Source: Mesotaenium endlicherianum (Eukaryota > Streptophyta > Zygnematophyceae > Zygnematales > Mesotaeniaceae). From it: a stretch of 64,000 nt of DNA. Each line of letters starts with the position of its first letter. Within the stretch, counting starts at the first letter, position 1. The position numbers were made by a program, and so were the translations under genes. Below the pieces are notes generated by a model, which saw only the letters and a list, made by a program, of their open reading frames with translations, searched no databases and was not told the origin of the DNA. Positions 12,942 through 24,951 of the stretch are shown here, piece by piece. The stretch is taken from the NCBI GenBank assembly GCA_009602735.1, contig WELA01004268.1, forward strand, positions 1,046,213 through 1,110,212, in the 5' to 3' direction.

Positions 12942-15900
12942 CTAAGAAGTGCCAGAGCTTCCAGGCTTACCGGCAGCCGCGCCACCTGCAGCAGCAGCAG
13001 CAGCAGCAGCAGCAGCCGCAGCCGCCGTGTCGTTTGTCGCCTTCTCCTCGCTCGGCTTGCCGTAGAGCGTGACGTACACTCTCTTGGTGCGGATGACGAG
13101 GACGAGGTTGAGGAAGGCCCCCACAAAGCACACACCCATCATGATGAAGAAGGTGAGCTGGAAGCAGTGCGCGCCGTGGCAGCTCTCGCTCACCTGCGCC
13201 ACCTGCGCTGCCGCTGCCGCACCGTCCTCTGCAAGTGTAGTCGTCGTTGCTGCTGCTGCTGCTGCAGCCACAGCTGCTGCTGCTGTGGCCACTCCGGCAG
13301 TCGTCGTCGTCGCCGTCGTCATCATCATCAGGCCCGAGCCGCTGCCCAGCAGCTTCCTCGAGCTGCCCAGCAGGGGGGCCAGCAGCCCCTCGTGTCGGCC
13401 GCCACCTCCAAGCGCCGTCGACAGCTGTTCAGAAAGAACAGAGAGAGTCCCCCCACTGGCCCGCCAGGCGCCGTGGCTGAGCGTGGCCAGGAGGGGGCCG
13501 GCAGGGCTGGGGGCGGAGCGGCGGGCCTCCCACGCGGCCTCGTAGTCGTACAGGTGGCCGGCGACGAGGCCGGAGAATAGGTAGGAGCCGGCGGGGTTGG
13601 CGATGGTGAGCGTGTTGTACATAATGCCAAAGTTCTTGAGGCCGAAGAGCTCGCTGGCGGTGGCGGGCATCACGGCCCAGTGGCAGCCGTAGCTGAGGCC
13701 CACGATGAGCGAGCCGACGTACATGGAGCCCGGCACCGCCAGCGCAAACAGCAGGTGGCCCACCGCCATGAAGAGCTGCGCCGCGATCAGGATCGTTGCC
13801 CGCGGTATCGTGTACTCCCTGCACCCCCGCACCATGCGCGGTCGCCCCCGCGCTGGTGAGTGGCACGCACACGCCCAGGCACATGCACATCCACGCTCGT
13901 CCAGGCCCCCGCACCACACAGATACATGCGCACGCGGGCCCGTGCACACGTCTACACCTGCGCACTTGCATGCGCACTCGAACCCATGTACAAAAGGTCC
14001 GGGAGAAAGGGGGAGAGAGATATGCAGGCGCAAGCGCAGGAGAAAGAAGGTGGCCTGCCCAGGCTGCTGGCGACACTGTCACTACAATGAGGGGGCCGGT
14101 GCTGGAGGGGCCACGACGCTTGTATCGCGACAGATGCATAGTGGTGCCTGGCGGCGGCCCTAGCGACCACCCTATTGCTCGTCCCACCCTCTGGCTGACA
14201 TTCTCGCATTGCTGCCCCCTCTGGAAGGTCATGCAAACAAGAGACAGCAAGAACAGGAAGAGGGGAAAAGTGGGGTGGGGACAAGCGAGAAGCAAGAGAG
14301 GCAGGGAGAGGAGCGGGAGCGGGAGGGGGATGGGGGAGGAGGAGGGGGAGGTGTAGGAGGTGGGGGAGGGGGAACGCGACACACTGGACGAGGCGCTCGG
14401 AGAGGTATCCGGCCCCGAGGCGGCCGAGCAGGTTCCAGATGCTGACGAGCGACACGAAGATGCGCACGTTGTCGTAGCCCTGCGCCTCGCCCATCTGCGC
14501 CAGGTTGTTGATGGCGGCCAGGCCCGAGCCGCAGCCGCACATGACGGCGAAGAAAAGCAGCCAGAAGTCCGCCTTCATGACGGCCTGCCACAGCGTGAAA
14601 TCCTCGCCCCGACGCGGCCCCTTGCGCCGCTTGGGGTGCACCGCGCCCTCGCTCACGGCCAGCAGCAGCTGCGAGTTCGACCGCCGCATGGGCGGTGGCG
14701 GCGGCCCCCCTCCTCCTCCTCCGCCTGGCAGCAGCGACCCCCCGCCGGCCGACACCGCAGCAGCAGGCGCCAGCGGGGCGGCATCACGGTCAATGTCGTC
14801 GTCGTAGGCCCCGCCAACCGCGGCCAGGTCAGCGTGGCGGATGTTGAAGCCGCCGCCGCTGCCGCCACCCTTGGCTTCTCCGCTTCTGCTCTCCTCGCTG
14901 GGGAGAAGCGGGCTGTGGAGGCCCCCCGCGTGAGACAGCGGAGGCTTGCCAGGTGCCCCCCCCGCCTTGGACGACCCCGGCGCCAGCCGGTGCGCGGCCC
15001 AAGGGTTGCCAAGCGGCGACGACGGGGCGGAGCGCGAGGGGTCCAGGTGGATGCGGCGGCCGGTGCCCGCCACCCAGCTCAGGTCCAGCCTCAGCTGGCT
15101 GCGCTGCTGCTGCCCCCCTTTCCTCAGCCCCCCCTCTGGCTGCTGCTGCTGCTGCTGCTGCTGGGCAGTGTTGCCGCCTGCAGCAACAAGGGCGGGAGAG
15201 GGAGCCAGCCAGCGGTGCTCGTCCTCGCGGCGGCGGATGCCCACGTGATGATCGTGCTGAGGGGCGCGCTCGGCGGCCCACAGGGAGGAGGAGCTGCTGA
15301 AGCTGAAGCTGACGCTCCTCTTCTTTGTGCTCATGCTGCTGCTGCTCCTGGTGGGGCTCGTCGCCTCGGGGCTGCCGGGCTCCCGCGGCGGGAGGGAGAA
15401 AGCCGACCGATAAAAGTGTCCCTTGCCCTCCTCCTCCTCGCCGTCGTCGTCGTCGTCCTGCGGGCTGAAGCAGGCAAGGGAGTCGAGGGAGTCGCAGCTG
15501 CCGCCCAGGAAGCTTGACACCATGCTGCGGCGCGGCTGCTCCTCCTCCTCCTCCCCCTCCCCCTCCTCCCGGATGCCGGCCAGAGCGGGCGGCGGCGGCG
15601 CGGCCTCCGCCTTCTCCGCTGCAGCGGCGGCTGTGAGGGCCGACCGAATGGGTGCCAGCAGAGGCAGGATGAGGATCAGCAGCATGCCGCCCGTGATGGC
15701 CAGGCTCACCTGCCAGCTCGCCCCACCAGTCAGATGCTGCCGGGTGCACCCGCAGGCATGGACAGCCGGACTCAGTCAGCGCCACCACAGAAGTGGCTGC
15801 CGGGGATGGGGTGGGAAGGTGGGGGGGTGGGGAGGGATTCACTCAGGGCAGGCAGTTGTGTTACCTCGCGCGAGACGGCTGCCTCATGCTGCACCAGCAT

Positions 15901-17079
15901 GGCCAGCAGCAGGTAGGCGGCCAGCGACAGCAGGCACGAGTAGATGAGCTGAAAGTGGCCACGCTCCAGGCCGCCCTCGTGCACCTCCTCCACCTTCTCC
16001 GCCGGCCTGCCATCCTCCGCCGCCCCCATCCATTGCGCGTGGCAGCAGGGTCATGCACAGGACCAGCGTGCGCTGAGGCAGCACCACGCAGAGAGGGTAG
16101 TCGCAACTGCTCCCTTCGAGCCCCCCTGTCCCCCCCTCCCACCTCTACCTCCCGCTCCCCTCGCCTCCCTCCCGTGGTCCTCCTCTTCACCTCTTTCTCC
16201 CTTTCTCCTTTCTCACCTCTTCCCCGTTCCTCCTCCTTGCCAACTCTCCTCCTTCCTCTGTCAGAATGACAGAACAATGCACACGCCGGCGCTACGACAA
16301 GGGTGAGCCTGAGTGAGCCTGCCGCAGCGGAGGTGCCCACCTGAGGAAGAACGAGGAGGCGAGGACGACGGCGGGCGAGGTGACGGCCACGAGGAAGATG
16401 CACGACTCCTCGTGCGGCGCAAACACGGCCGTGTACACCTGCGTGAAGATGGCGCCCGACAGGCCCACCATGCCCTTGAGGATGCCCACGATCTGGCCGC
16501 GCGACTTGGGGAAGTTGCGCACGCACGTCACCAGCACCGCCGTGTTAAAGTACGCCGTGCCCTGCGCTCCCACGCCTATCAGCACGCACGCCTGCTCAAA
16601 CCCCAGCCCTGTCAGTCGGGGAATTTGTCTAAGGACTGAGGCAGGAAACATGTAGAAGGAAGGGAAGGGCGGGAGGGAGGCAGGGAGGGAGGGAGAATAG
16701 ACGGGAAGAATGCCCCAGGCCTCACAGACTCCGTCCTCCCCGCTGTATCTCTCTTACACTAATTTGTAAGGAGGGTGAAGCTTCGCCCCCGCACTTACTC
16801 CCCTGCCCCCACCCTTGAGAAAGACAATCGAGGCGATAAGAGACGGCAAACCATGGGTGGGAGCCCATCCAGCCCAGTCGCCCAGACTTCTCCTCCTCAG
16901 TGAGGCAGTCAGTCAAAGCCACCTGCTCCTCCCCTGCCCCCCTGGCCCTGGCCCTAGCCGCACAAGTAAGCCCCCGGTTGCAGGGCTCACAGGCTAGTTG
17001 CTGCCGAGAGAGCCCCAAGCTTGGCAGGTGCTCCCGCCCCCTTTCCTCCCTCCCTTTCTATGCGCGCACGCGTACGGTG

Positions 17080-17116
<37 letters not shown>

Positions 17117-18601
17117 CAGTCGACTGGCCGCAGCTGTGCAACTCGTAAGCAAAAAGCAGATGGCCCACCGCACGGAAATGAGAGGGCAGCCGGCATGAGG
17201 GAAGGAGGCAATGAGGTGCTGGCAGGGGGCACCACAACGGTGTGCGCCAACCACTCTCCCAATCAGCCCTCTCCCGTCCTCCGTGACAATGCCTATCCTC
17301 CATCCCCTTGCTGCAGCCCTGCACTTCCAAGCCACTAAATGTGCACCTCAATTTACTCTTGCTCACAAGCCCCCCCCCGCCCCCCTTGCAGCAGCAAGTG
17401 CTCCGAACCTGGAGCCAGGAGCCAGACTCTTGGAGCCCTCGAGTCTCATAATTTCATTTCCGTTTCTGAGCATGCATGCAAGAGTGCACTGCACTGGACC
17501 CCCGTGGCGCCAACTGCACGCTCATATATAGTTTCCCGATACGCCCTATACAACACCCTATGTACGCCCCATGATACGTCCCATGATGCCCTTACACATG
17601 CCCCACGTAACTCTGCGGCACGCCCTCTAATGTTCCCCCCTGGATCCTGCCTCTCACCCTCTTCATGCTTCCCCTTGCCCCGTCCCAAGTCTCCTCGACT
17701 AGCCAAAAGCTTCAGGGTCAGCCACCAGACGCAGCCCAGAACAAGCAAAGGCTGCAGGCAGCTAACCTACCGTCACTGATCACGGTGGCGGGTCCCCTCT
17801 GAGACGACAGGGGGTTACAGGGGAGAGGGCAAGGGCAGGTCCTCTCAGAGACTCTCTGGCATGCAAGAGGCTGCGCACCACCACATGCTCGTGCTTCCCT
17901 GGAGGCTCTGCCAGCCAGCCCGCAGGTTGTCCATGGGCCCTGCTAGTCTTTGCCCAAGGACGCTGGCTGTAGATGCGCCTGCCCTTTTCAGCGTAAGGAC
18001 TAAATATGTATGCATATATTACTACGTCATGCAGCATGCGGACTAAGTATGTCTATATACATGACTACATTCGCACAAATTCTTTTGGTTTAGAATCGGG
18101 CACCTCTGAGAGAAGCCGCACGGCCTCCTGAGCATTTCAGAGCACGTGGATGCGAGAGAGCAGCGTGGAGAGTTTGACAAGGGTCGTAGAGTTGTGGCCG
18201 ACGATCAACAAGTGACGGGCGACGAGGGGCACGTGGTGAGCGCTTATAAGCTGCATGATGCTGACCTGCCAGAATCCCACAGGAGCCACGCGCCCGGAAG
18301 CCACCATCCACATGCCTCCATAGCCAAGGAGGTTGTGCAGAGCTCCAACAAGCAGCAGCATGTAGGGGGGCAGCAGATCACAAAGAGTGCCGGCAATCAA
18401 GCCGACGCTCTCGCCCATGTCCTTTGCAACAGCCAGAGCCGCAATCCGCTTCTGATCAAAATCCAGAGTCGTCTTCAGAATGGGGGAGTAGATGGCAAAC
18501 GTGGCAGTACCGCCCGCGACTGACAGCATCCACATGCCAACGACCAGGCCCAGCCACTTGTTCTGCACCAAGTGGTGCAGGACGGACCCCACCTTCGTCA
18601 T
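12942..18601 (-). CDS. Nodulin-like / NFD4-type major facilitator superfamily transporter
   Basis: Five exons on the - strand: 18601-18266, 16591-16341, 16006-15865, 15709-14385, 13818-12942. They join in phase into 977 codons including the stop. The ATG at 18601 is chosen because it precedes the conserved first helix (WLGLVVGMWMLSVAGG). Family blocks appear in order: the N-terminal Nodulin-like domain, ACVLIGVGAQG, YFNTAVLVTCVRNFPKSRG, ILKGMVGLSGAIFTQ, a central loop, then the second MFS half with DFWLLFFAVMCGCGSGLAAIN, NLLGRLGAGYLSERLV, SELFGLKNFGIMYN and CFQLTFFIMMGVC, ending in the typical RTKRVYVTLYGK. Plant relatives are about 500-600 residues. The excess here is a roughly 300-residue Ser/Gly/Gln/Pro-rich cytosolic loop, an Ala/Thr-rich insert before the last helix, and a poly-Ala tail. 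A membrane transporter is certain by family; its substrate is unknown. Exon 4 could start 27 bases earlier (15736), also in phase. The gene sits alone, transcribed toward the OCRE gene. Confidence 0.88.
17083..17115. repeat. (GT)n microsatellite
   Basis: A run of about 16 GT units in the first intron of the transporter gene. Confidence 0.95.
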
Positions 18602-18610
18602 ACTCACCAC

Positions 18611-20100
18611 CGACCTGTAATCTTCTCTTCACTTCAATTTATCGAAATATAGAGATGATAACCGTCTCAGAATTCCAGAGGTGCGCAGACTGTATACCAC
18701 TCTATAAGTGCTCATCACTTGCTTGAGAGTTTTATTGGCGACCAACGCAAAAAGTAGGCCGCATCAAAGATGACATGTTTCAGCTGTCGATTTCAAATGT
18801 ACTTGCTTCCATAATAGGGTCTCAAACGACTGCAAGCTGCCTACTTGCAAGATGATCCATTCTTACAACACCTAACCCATGAGCAAAGAAAATGCATGTA
18901 GGCTATGGTGGTCGTAGAAGGCACGGTATCACTAGGCTGGATTGTATATGACAGCTCGGGATGCCCGAACTGGTTCAGTATATGGAGTGACGTACACGCC
19001 AAGTCGGGGTGCCAATTTCCCGTCGCCTTGACAAGGCTCAATATTATTCAACAGTCGTGGGGCATTGTGTTGTGTAGGATGTCATTAGCAGCTGTAACAA
19101 GTTTCATTTACCGGATGATACGAGATGATGCAGATCGCTGTCTTTGCCCATCCTTTTAAGCTGTTGCGAGCAGTTGCTAGTGGTTGCTAGCCTGTTGCCA
19201 GCCCCAGCTAGCCCTCTTTCCGTTGCACATTCAGTCCACCGTGGACTGGGGCTGGACCGGGCTGGAGGGTGTCAGATAGAGGATCGACTGGGATTGACTG
19301 GGATCGACCATCCTGGTCAGATCCTGGTCCAGACTCCAGACAAAGCCCTCGAATAAACTTTGTCACCGGTTTTACCTTTCTTAAATGATAGAATCACAGG
19401 CATATATAACAAGCGTATCCCTCTCCGAAAATTCTAACGTGGTCTGGCGGTACAAATGTAAATCCTGAAATTTTACTTTATGGCCGCGTCCATTCAGGTG
19501 GTGAGAAGGCAGACCACTTGGGTCAATTTGAAAACTGCGGACAAAAGAGCGCCCCTAGAGCAGACCCCTGGATTCATAACTTTTCGGGTGTTATTTGTAA
19601 TTTTGGATGTTCAAAAACCCGATCAAAACAAAAAGGATGTCAAAATAGAATCCAGTTTGTTGAAAGCGGATGTCACATAAACCCGGAAATTATTGATTTG
19701 GATGCCAAGGAAATCCTCATTAAATTTTGGATGTTTATTTTCCAAAAGGGTACGGGCCCTAGGGCTAGGGGCCAGAGCCTACAACTTGTTATTGGGCTAT
19801 CATCGGTAGTGGTCACTGGTCAGTGACCAGTCATAACTCATAGATCACCGACAAGAAAAATGAAGGAAGCCGAGGCCCCTCACATCACCTCACATTGCAG
19901 TATGAATGCCGAACAGCGGCATCCCTATAGATTGTCACCCTCGTCTACAAAAGTAGGTACTAGTTACAACCTTCAAACTTCTGGAAATCCCTACTTCATT
20001 TTTTGAAGGAAAAAACTTTTTTCTATAAGATTGAAACTCAGACTTAAACTGAGCCTGAAACTAATATTGAGATTGAAACTAACAAAAAGGAGGAAGCCTG
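18611..20100. other. Non-coding stretch between transporter gene and outer retroelement
   Basis: It contains the 5' flank of the transporter gene. No clear TATA box is seen. 19160-19340 has short imperfect gttgctag/cctggtc-type repetition. No gene recognised. Confidence 0.4.
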
Positions 20101-21322
20101 TGTCGCGACTTCTATCCACTTGACGGTGCAGCACGCACAGCGCAAGCCACGGCCACCCAGGTACGGGAAGTCAACGTTCACTCACCGACCAACGGACCGA
20201 GTGATCTCAGTCAGCGGTCATGTCAAAGTCGTTATCACTGTCAAAGTGGTCACGACACGTCAAACCCACACCCTGGGATGGATGGGGATTTGGACGGAGT
20301 AGTCAGTCAAAAGGCTAGGAGTGGAACCAGCAAGTGCCCGGAAAGGTACTGATCAATTGGCTATTTAAGCCAAGTACAGCAGGGATGTTGCAGAGGCGTT
20401 GTGTGCCACCTTGGCCAAGACCCTCAGGTGACTAGTCACGGCTTGAGCGTTCATCCTAAACGCTGCCAGCCAGCCACATAAGTATGATTGTCAGCTGAAA
20501 GGCTAAGCAGTCACGCGCGACAATCCCAAGGCATGTATGCATGCTGGATGACAACTCCTAAGCTGTGTGAGAGCTGCTAGGTAAGGACGGCATGCAAGCT
20601 AAGCACTGTGACTAAGCACTGGCATTCTCGAGAGAGGATAATGTGTGGTGCCTGTGAAAGGCACGAGTCCTGCCTGAAGCTGCCTCATTCTTGCTCGCAT
20701 CGTTGTCAAAGGAAGCTGAAGGCGCAGAAGGAGCACGAAGAAGAAGGAGTTCCCAAGGCCATAGAAGAGCCGAGACGCCACGCTTTTGCCGGCGCTGGAA
20801 GATGTCTTCCTAAGTGTATCATAGAAAGGTTAGACCTCAGGAGTTCCCAAGAGAGGATCTCGCTGGTAGAAAGTAGAGAGCTGCAAAATAGAATCTGTTA
20901 GGAGATTAGCACAGATTTGGGTCAAACGCCACAAGCGTGCGAGGGCCACTTAAAATGGTGAGTGCTGTGTTAGTTTCCAAGGTCTCAGAAGTTTCAATTG
21001 TTTAATTGCTGATAGCAAGAGTAGTCTTAACAAGTAAAGCTCTCAGTGAAGAACTGAGTGAGCTCAGCCGAGCAGTGAAGAGCTCTTAAGGCGCGGTGTT
21101 GAGTGAAGAGCTCAGACTAGGCCAGCATAGATGTTCAGTTTCAGAGTTTTGTAAGCTGTGACTTGTGGAAGTTAAGCGAAAGCCTTGAAGGGCAATTTTC
21201 TCTGAATTTGGCATTGCCTGTTAAGCTGCTTAGACGTGATTTCTGCAAACCACAAAACATGTTCATTCTGTAAATCCTCAACTTGGGTGAAAGCCTGTGT
21301 GGAAGTAAGACGCTTCTGTCCT
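20101..21322 (+). repeat. Outer element terminal repeat, segment A, 5' copy
   Basis: About 1.22 kb, matching 44141-45361 at roughly 95% by eye, starting TGTCGCGACT. The B segment that precedes the A segment at the 3' side is absent in front of this copy. Confidence 0.85.
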
Positions 21323-21443
21323 AGTTCTGAGAACTTGTTATTTGGTTCAGGTGAACAAGAATTCCCAAGTCAGTTGGGGACTGAGGCCTGTGAAGGCTGC
21401 CGGTGTTCAACCTGAAAGGGGATTCGGAGAAATTTAATTGTAT

Positions 21444-23130
21444 ATGCGGTTGAGGAGTGGAAGACTCTACCACTCTGTGGAGCCTGCAGAAGGTTCTGAT
21501 TCTAGCCAGAGTCCACGAGGAAGTGAGACGTCTGAGCATACTGATAACCGGTGGAGTGAGCAACCGTCGAGAGACGAGTCTCGTCATATCTCCGCAAGCG
21601 GTGAGAACCCGGATAACACACGAGCCTTTGCACCTGATTTGTGCAGAGAGCAAGACGTGTGGGGAAGAGTCAGTGAGTCCTGGTCACCGTTCGAAATGGC
21701 CGGTGATGATCAGGATGAAAATCCTCAGTTCAAGCTGTCTGCAAAGTGTTTTAGCGGACGAACCAGCAGAAACGGTCTCACTTTTGAAGAGTTTGATGAG
21801 ATCTATTGGGCAGAATTATTTGAAAAGATTCGGAAGGATTCTTCTTCTACGCAATCTGTTGCATTTATAGGCTTGGTTCAGTACTTGGACAAGGATGCCC
21901 TGCTGCTATATCGCCAATTCCGGAAGGCTGAGGATCTCACCCAGGAATGGGCATTTGAAGAACAGAAAAGGGCAAGGGATTTGAAAATCCAAAAAGAGGC
22001 TGCGAAAGCCCGAATGTCTGCTTTATCTTCAGGAAGAACAGTGACAACTGCACCAGTTGAGAGCATAGACTTAGCTGCACTAACACAAGAATTAACAAAG
22101 GCCATGAGGCAACTCACTGAGGGTCAGCGAAGGGCTGCTACTCAGAGCGATGATGCCGGCTCTGTCGCAGAGTTGCGAAAGGTGTGTGCAGAATTGTCTG
22201 AAAAGATTGCTAATTCTCAGGAACAAGTAACACGCAGAGTTGCACCTCTCCATGGTCAGCAAGGCGATAGCGCCACAACAGAGTCAAGCCATGCGCAAGC
22301 CTTGGCTAGCTGTCGTAAGGATATGGAGGCTGGGGATGACCAACTAGACCCCGAGCATTGTCTGCGCCGTTTCTTTAAGTTGCTTGAAGCACGATTCCCA
22401 GAGGATCGCAGTCTTAAGGTGCACCGTTATGTGCATTTTGTTCGTCAGAAGAACGAGACAGTTATGGAGGTTAAATCTAGATTGGTAGACCTCGCCGAAA
22501 AGGCAAAAATATACGAGCCCAGAATAGTGGCTGACAAGTTTCTGTTGTGCTTGGGCAAGGAAACAGATCGTGAAGTCAGGCCACATCTGTCCGCAAAGCA
22601 CGGGATTGACAGGGACATCGACAAGGCGGCTGAAATAGCACGTAATGTCGAAGAAGGTAAAGTGTGGTACAAAGATGCTTCCAGGACGCTTATGGCTCCT
22701 GAGAGGAGGGAGGATTCCTCTCCGCCTAAGGCCAACAGCTCTAATTTTCAATTCAAGAAAAAGAGCGGGTCTTTCAATAAGTTTGCTAAGCATGCCAACA
22801 CTACTGGAACAGCAGAGAGCTATTGGATTTGCGAGAAATCAGGACATCAAAAGAGGGATTGTCCGTACCCAGATGCTAAGCAATTATCTGCTAGCAAGGC
22901 ACAGATATGTGCACATTGCAGCAAGAAGGGACATTCAGAAGATGAGTGCTGGTCTAAGAACCCAAATTTAAAACCGCCATGGGCAAATGCTGCCATGAAA
23001 GAGGCAGACAAGGAAAAAAAGAAAGAAAAGGGTGGCTCTGGTAACCGCGAGGGTAACCAAAAGTATGCAGCTATGAGTGCAGAAATTGCTGAGTTGAAAG
23101 CTCAGTTTGCGAAACTAAACGCGCCCAATG
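21444..23130 (+). pseudogene. Outer element gag (nucleocapsid with zinc knuckles)
   Basis: Starts at ATG 21444 with a short basic N-terminus (MRLRSGRLYHS) like that of other gag proteins in this window. A helical capsid-like region follows, then two zinc knuckles around 22813-22955: one complete CX2CX4HX4C (CAHCSKKGHSEDEC) preceded by a similar, less canonical one. A basic, charged segment ends the stretch. The coding stretch is interrupted at 23130 by the insertion of a younger element and resumes beyond it. Structural particle protein of the fossil retroelement. Confidence 0.75.
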
Positions 23131-23633
23131 TGTAGTGATTTGAGTTATTATATATTAGTTTGCATATATTTTAATGTTTTCGAATATATTTGGAGTAGTT
23201 TTGTGTGGAGTCAAGTGTGAATAGGTACTCTAGTAACTTGGTTCATGTCCTTTGAACCTTCCAAGGCATTTTCGAAGTTAGAGGAAAGACCTAGAAGAAC
23301 TCCATGTGGCAAAAGTCAAATGTGCCATTTTTAGGTCAAAAGGACATGTGTACATTATTCTAGAAAGAGGTGGCAAGTTTTGGGATGTGTTGGGTGCCAA
23401 CACATCAACATACACCTTCCTAGAAATTACTTATGTAGCAAGTATATAAACAAGAGCTAGAACATAGAAAGACATTCCAGAATCACTCTTGTACTTGCCA
23501 AAATCCAGAAATATATTAACTTTCAAGAAGCCATCTCTCTTTCAAGAAGCTACCACTTGTGTTCAAAGATCCTTGTCTTGAATAGATAAAGTATTCTGTT
23601 TTACTAAGTACTTTATCTATCTGTTTCACTACA
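23131..23633 (+). repeat. 5' LTR, chromovirus copy 1
   Basis: 503 bp, TGTAGTGATT...CACTACA. It is repeated at 29308-29810, 35103-35605 and 41305-41807. Confidence 0.95.
23443..23450 (+). promoter_or_regulatory. Probable TATA box in 5' LTR
   Basis: The sequence tatataaa lies about 190 bases before the LTR end and is conserved in all four LTR copies, a usual place for the element's own promoter. Confidence 0.6.
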
Positions 23634-23634
23634 G

Positions 23635-23646
23635 TGGTATCGGAGC
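23635..23646 (+). other. Primer-binding site, initiator Met-tRNA type
   Basis: tggtatcggagc starts one base after the 5' LTR. It resembles the complement of the plant initiator-Met tRNA 3' end (tggtatcagagc) with one difference. Confidence 0.85.
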
Positions 23647-23670
23647 TAGGCACTTTGGTAGCACAAGAAG

Positions 23671-24951
23671 ATGGCCGATCCTCAAGACCAACAGCAAGCT
23701 TTCGAAGGAAGCCCTTCCTCTCCAAGACACCCTCCTCCAGCGCCGATGGGAGAGCCCACTCAAGAAAATCTGCAACAACAAGAAGCACCACAAGGAGGAG
23801 CACACCCTCCTCCAGCGTCGATGGGAGAGCCTACTCAAGGAAATCTGCAACAACAAGAAGCACCACAAGGAGGAGCACCGTCAAATCCCGTGGCAGCCGC
23901 TATAGCAAAGTTGACCCCACCACAAGGAGTTCCCGCAAATGAGTGGGCAGCCTTCCTAATGACCGTCCACAACCAAGTGGGCTTGGCCACCTATGAAGCA
24001 ACCGTGCAAGCGTCAAGAGAAGCTATGGCTGCCATGGTTGCCCCTATTGCGAGCAATGCTCAAAATCCAGCCCCGGCTCAAGCGCCTCCACAAGAGCCAA
24101 CGAGAGCAAGGAAACTCATCAAGCCCGGCAAACCCGACACTTTCAACCCCGGGAAAGGTGCCAACCTGAATTTATGGCTCTACCAAGTGGAGACGTACCT
24201 CGCGTTCCTTGAAGTACCCGAGGAGGACTACGTTCCCTTTGCCGTTACCTTACTTAGAGGAGCAGCAACATCATGGTGGCGTAACTATCAAGCGGCTATA
24301 TATCAAGCTATGGCGCACCCCATGCTCGGCCAAGAGCCCCCACCATCATATGCAAGATGGGCAGATTTTCGTGAGGCCCTCAAGAAGCAATTCATGCCCA
24401 TCAATGCGGAGAAGATTGCCCGAGGAAAGCTCCACCATCTCAAGCAAACGACGTCCGTTCAAGAGTATACATCCAGATTTCACGCCCTCACTCTTGAGAT
24501 CCCCAACATGTCTCTCGAGGAGAAGATTGACCGTTACATCTTTGGCCTCAAACCCAAGGTGGCAAAGGAAGTGGAGTTACGCGACTTGACGGACTTCTCA
24601 AAGATCATTGAAGTGGCCCAAAAGGTGGATACCTTGGATTTCAAGCACTCCGTGCCTTCATCTTCACGGGTACCGACGACGCGGGTGTACGCAGCCCCTT
24701 CCACATCCGAATCTGGACCCACACCCATGGAAATCGGAGTTATTAAAAGGGACCCCGCGGCTGCCCGGAAGAGTGGAAGACCCTCCAATGACACTTATGA
24801 TGCAAGAAACCAGCAAGGAGTGAAAGCAAGACTCTCCCCGGCTGAAAAAGAAGCTCTCATGACGGCTGGACTATGCTTCTATTGCAAGGAAAAGGGCCAT
24901 CGTGCACTTTCATGCCCCAAAAAGTTGTCAAAAAACGGACAGCGCCGGTAG
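23671..24951 (+). CDS. Chromovirus gag, copy 1
   Basis: 426 residues from ATG 23671. The N-terminal part is Pro/Gln-rich and contains an imperfect 25-residue tandem duplication (units near [20 protein letters not shown]). A capsid-type helical region of the Retrotrans_gag kind follows ([17 protein letters not shown], then ATSWWRNYQ), and a single CX2CX4HX4C zinc knuckle ([14 protein letters not shown]) lies near the C-terminus. The last 79 bases overlap the pol frame in a different register, as in related elements that use programmed frameshifting. Forms the particle of the retroelement. Confidence 0.9.
   Translation: MADPQDQQQAFEGSPSSPRHPPPAPMGEPTQENLQQQEAPQGGAHPPPASMGEPTQGNLQQQEAPQGGAPSNPVAAAIAKLTPPQGVPANEWAAFLMTVHNQVGLATYEATVQASREAMAAMVAPIASNAQNPAPAQAPPQEPTRARKLIKPGKPDTFNPGKGANLNLWLYQVETYLAFLEVPEEDYVPFAVTLLRGAATSWWRNYQAAIYQAMAHPMLGQEPPPSYARWADFREALKKQFMPINAEKIARGKLHHLKQTTSVQEYTSRFHALTLEIPNMSLEEKIDRYIFGLKPKVAKEVELRDLTDFSKIIEVAQKVDTLDFKHSVPSSSRVPTTRVYAAPSTSESGPTPMEIGVIKRDPAAARKSGRPSNDTYDARNQQGVKARLSPAEKEALMTAGLCFYCKEKGHRALSCPKKLSKNGQRR

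Noticed and set aside
13952-14384. Continuation of the transporter frame past the 14385 exon end
   Set aside because: It reads into a Pro/Leu/Ser-rich run typical of a pyrimidine-rich intron. The GT donor at 14384-14383 and acceptor before 13818 restore the family sequence SERLVQEYTIPRA.
17083-17115. Possible CRISPR-like regular repeat
   Set aside because: A plain GT microsatellite without spacers; the window is eukaryotic nuclear DNA.
23635-23646. Part of a tRNA gene
   Set aside because: It only resembles the complement of a tRNA 3' end, in the position of a retroelement primer site; no cloverleaf surrounds it.
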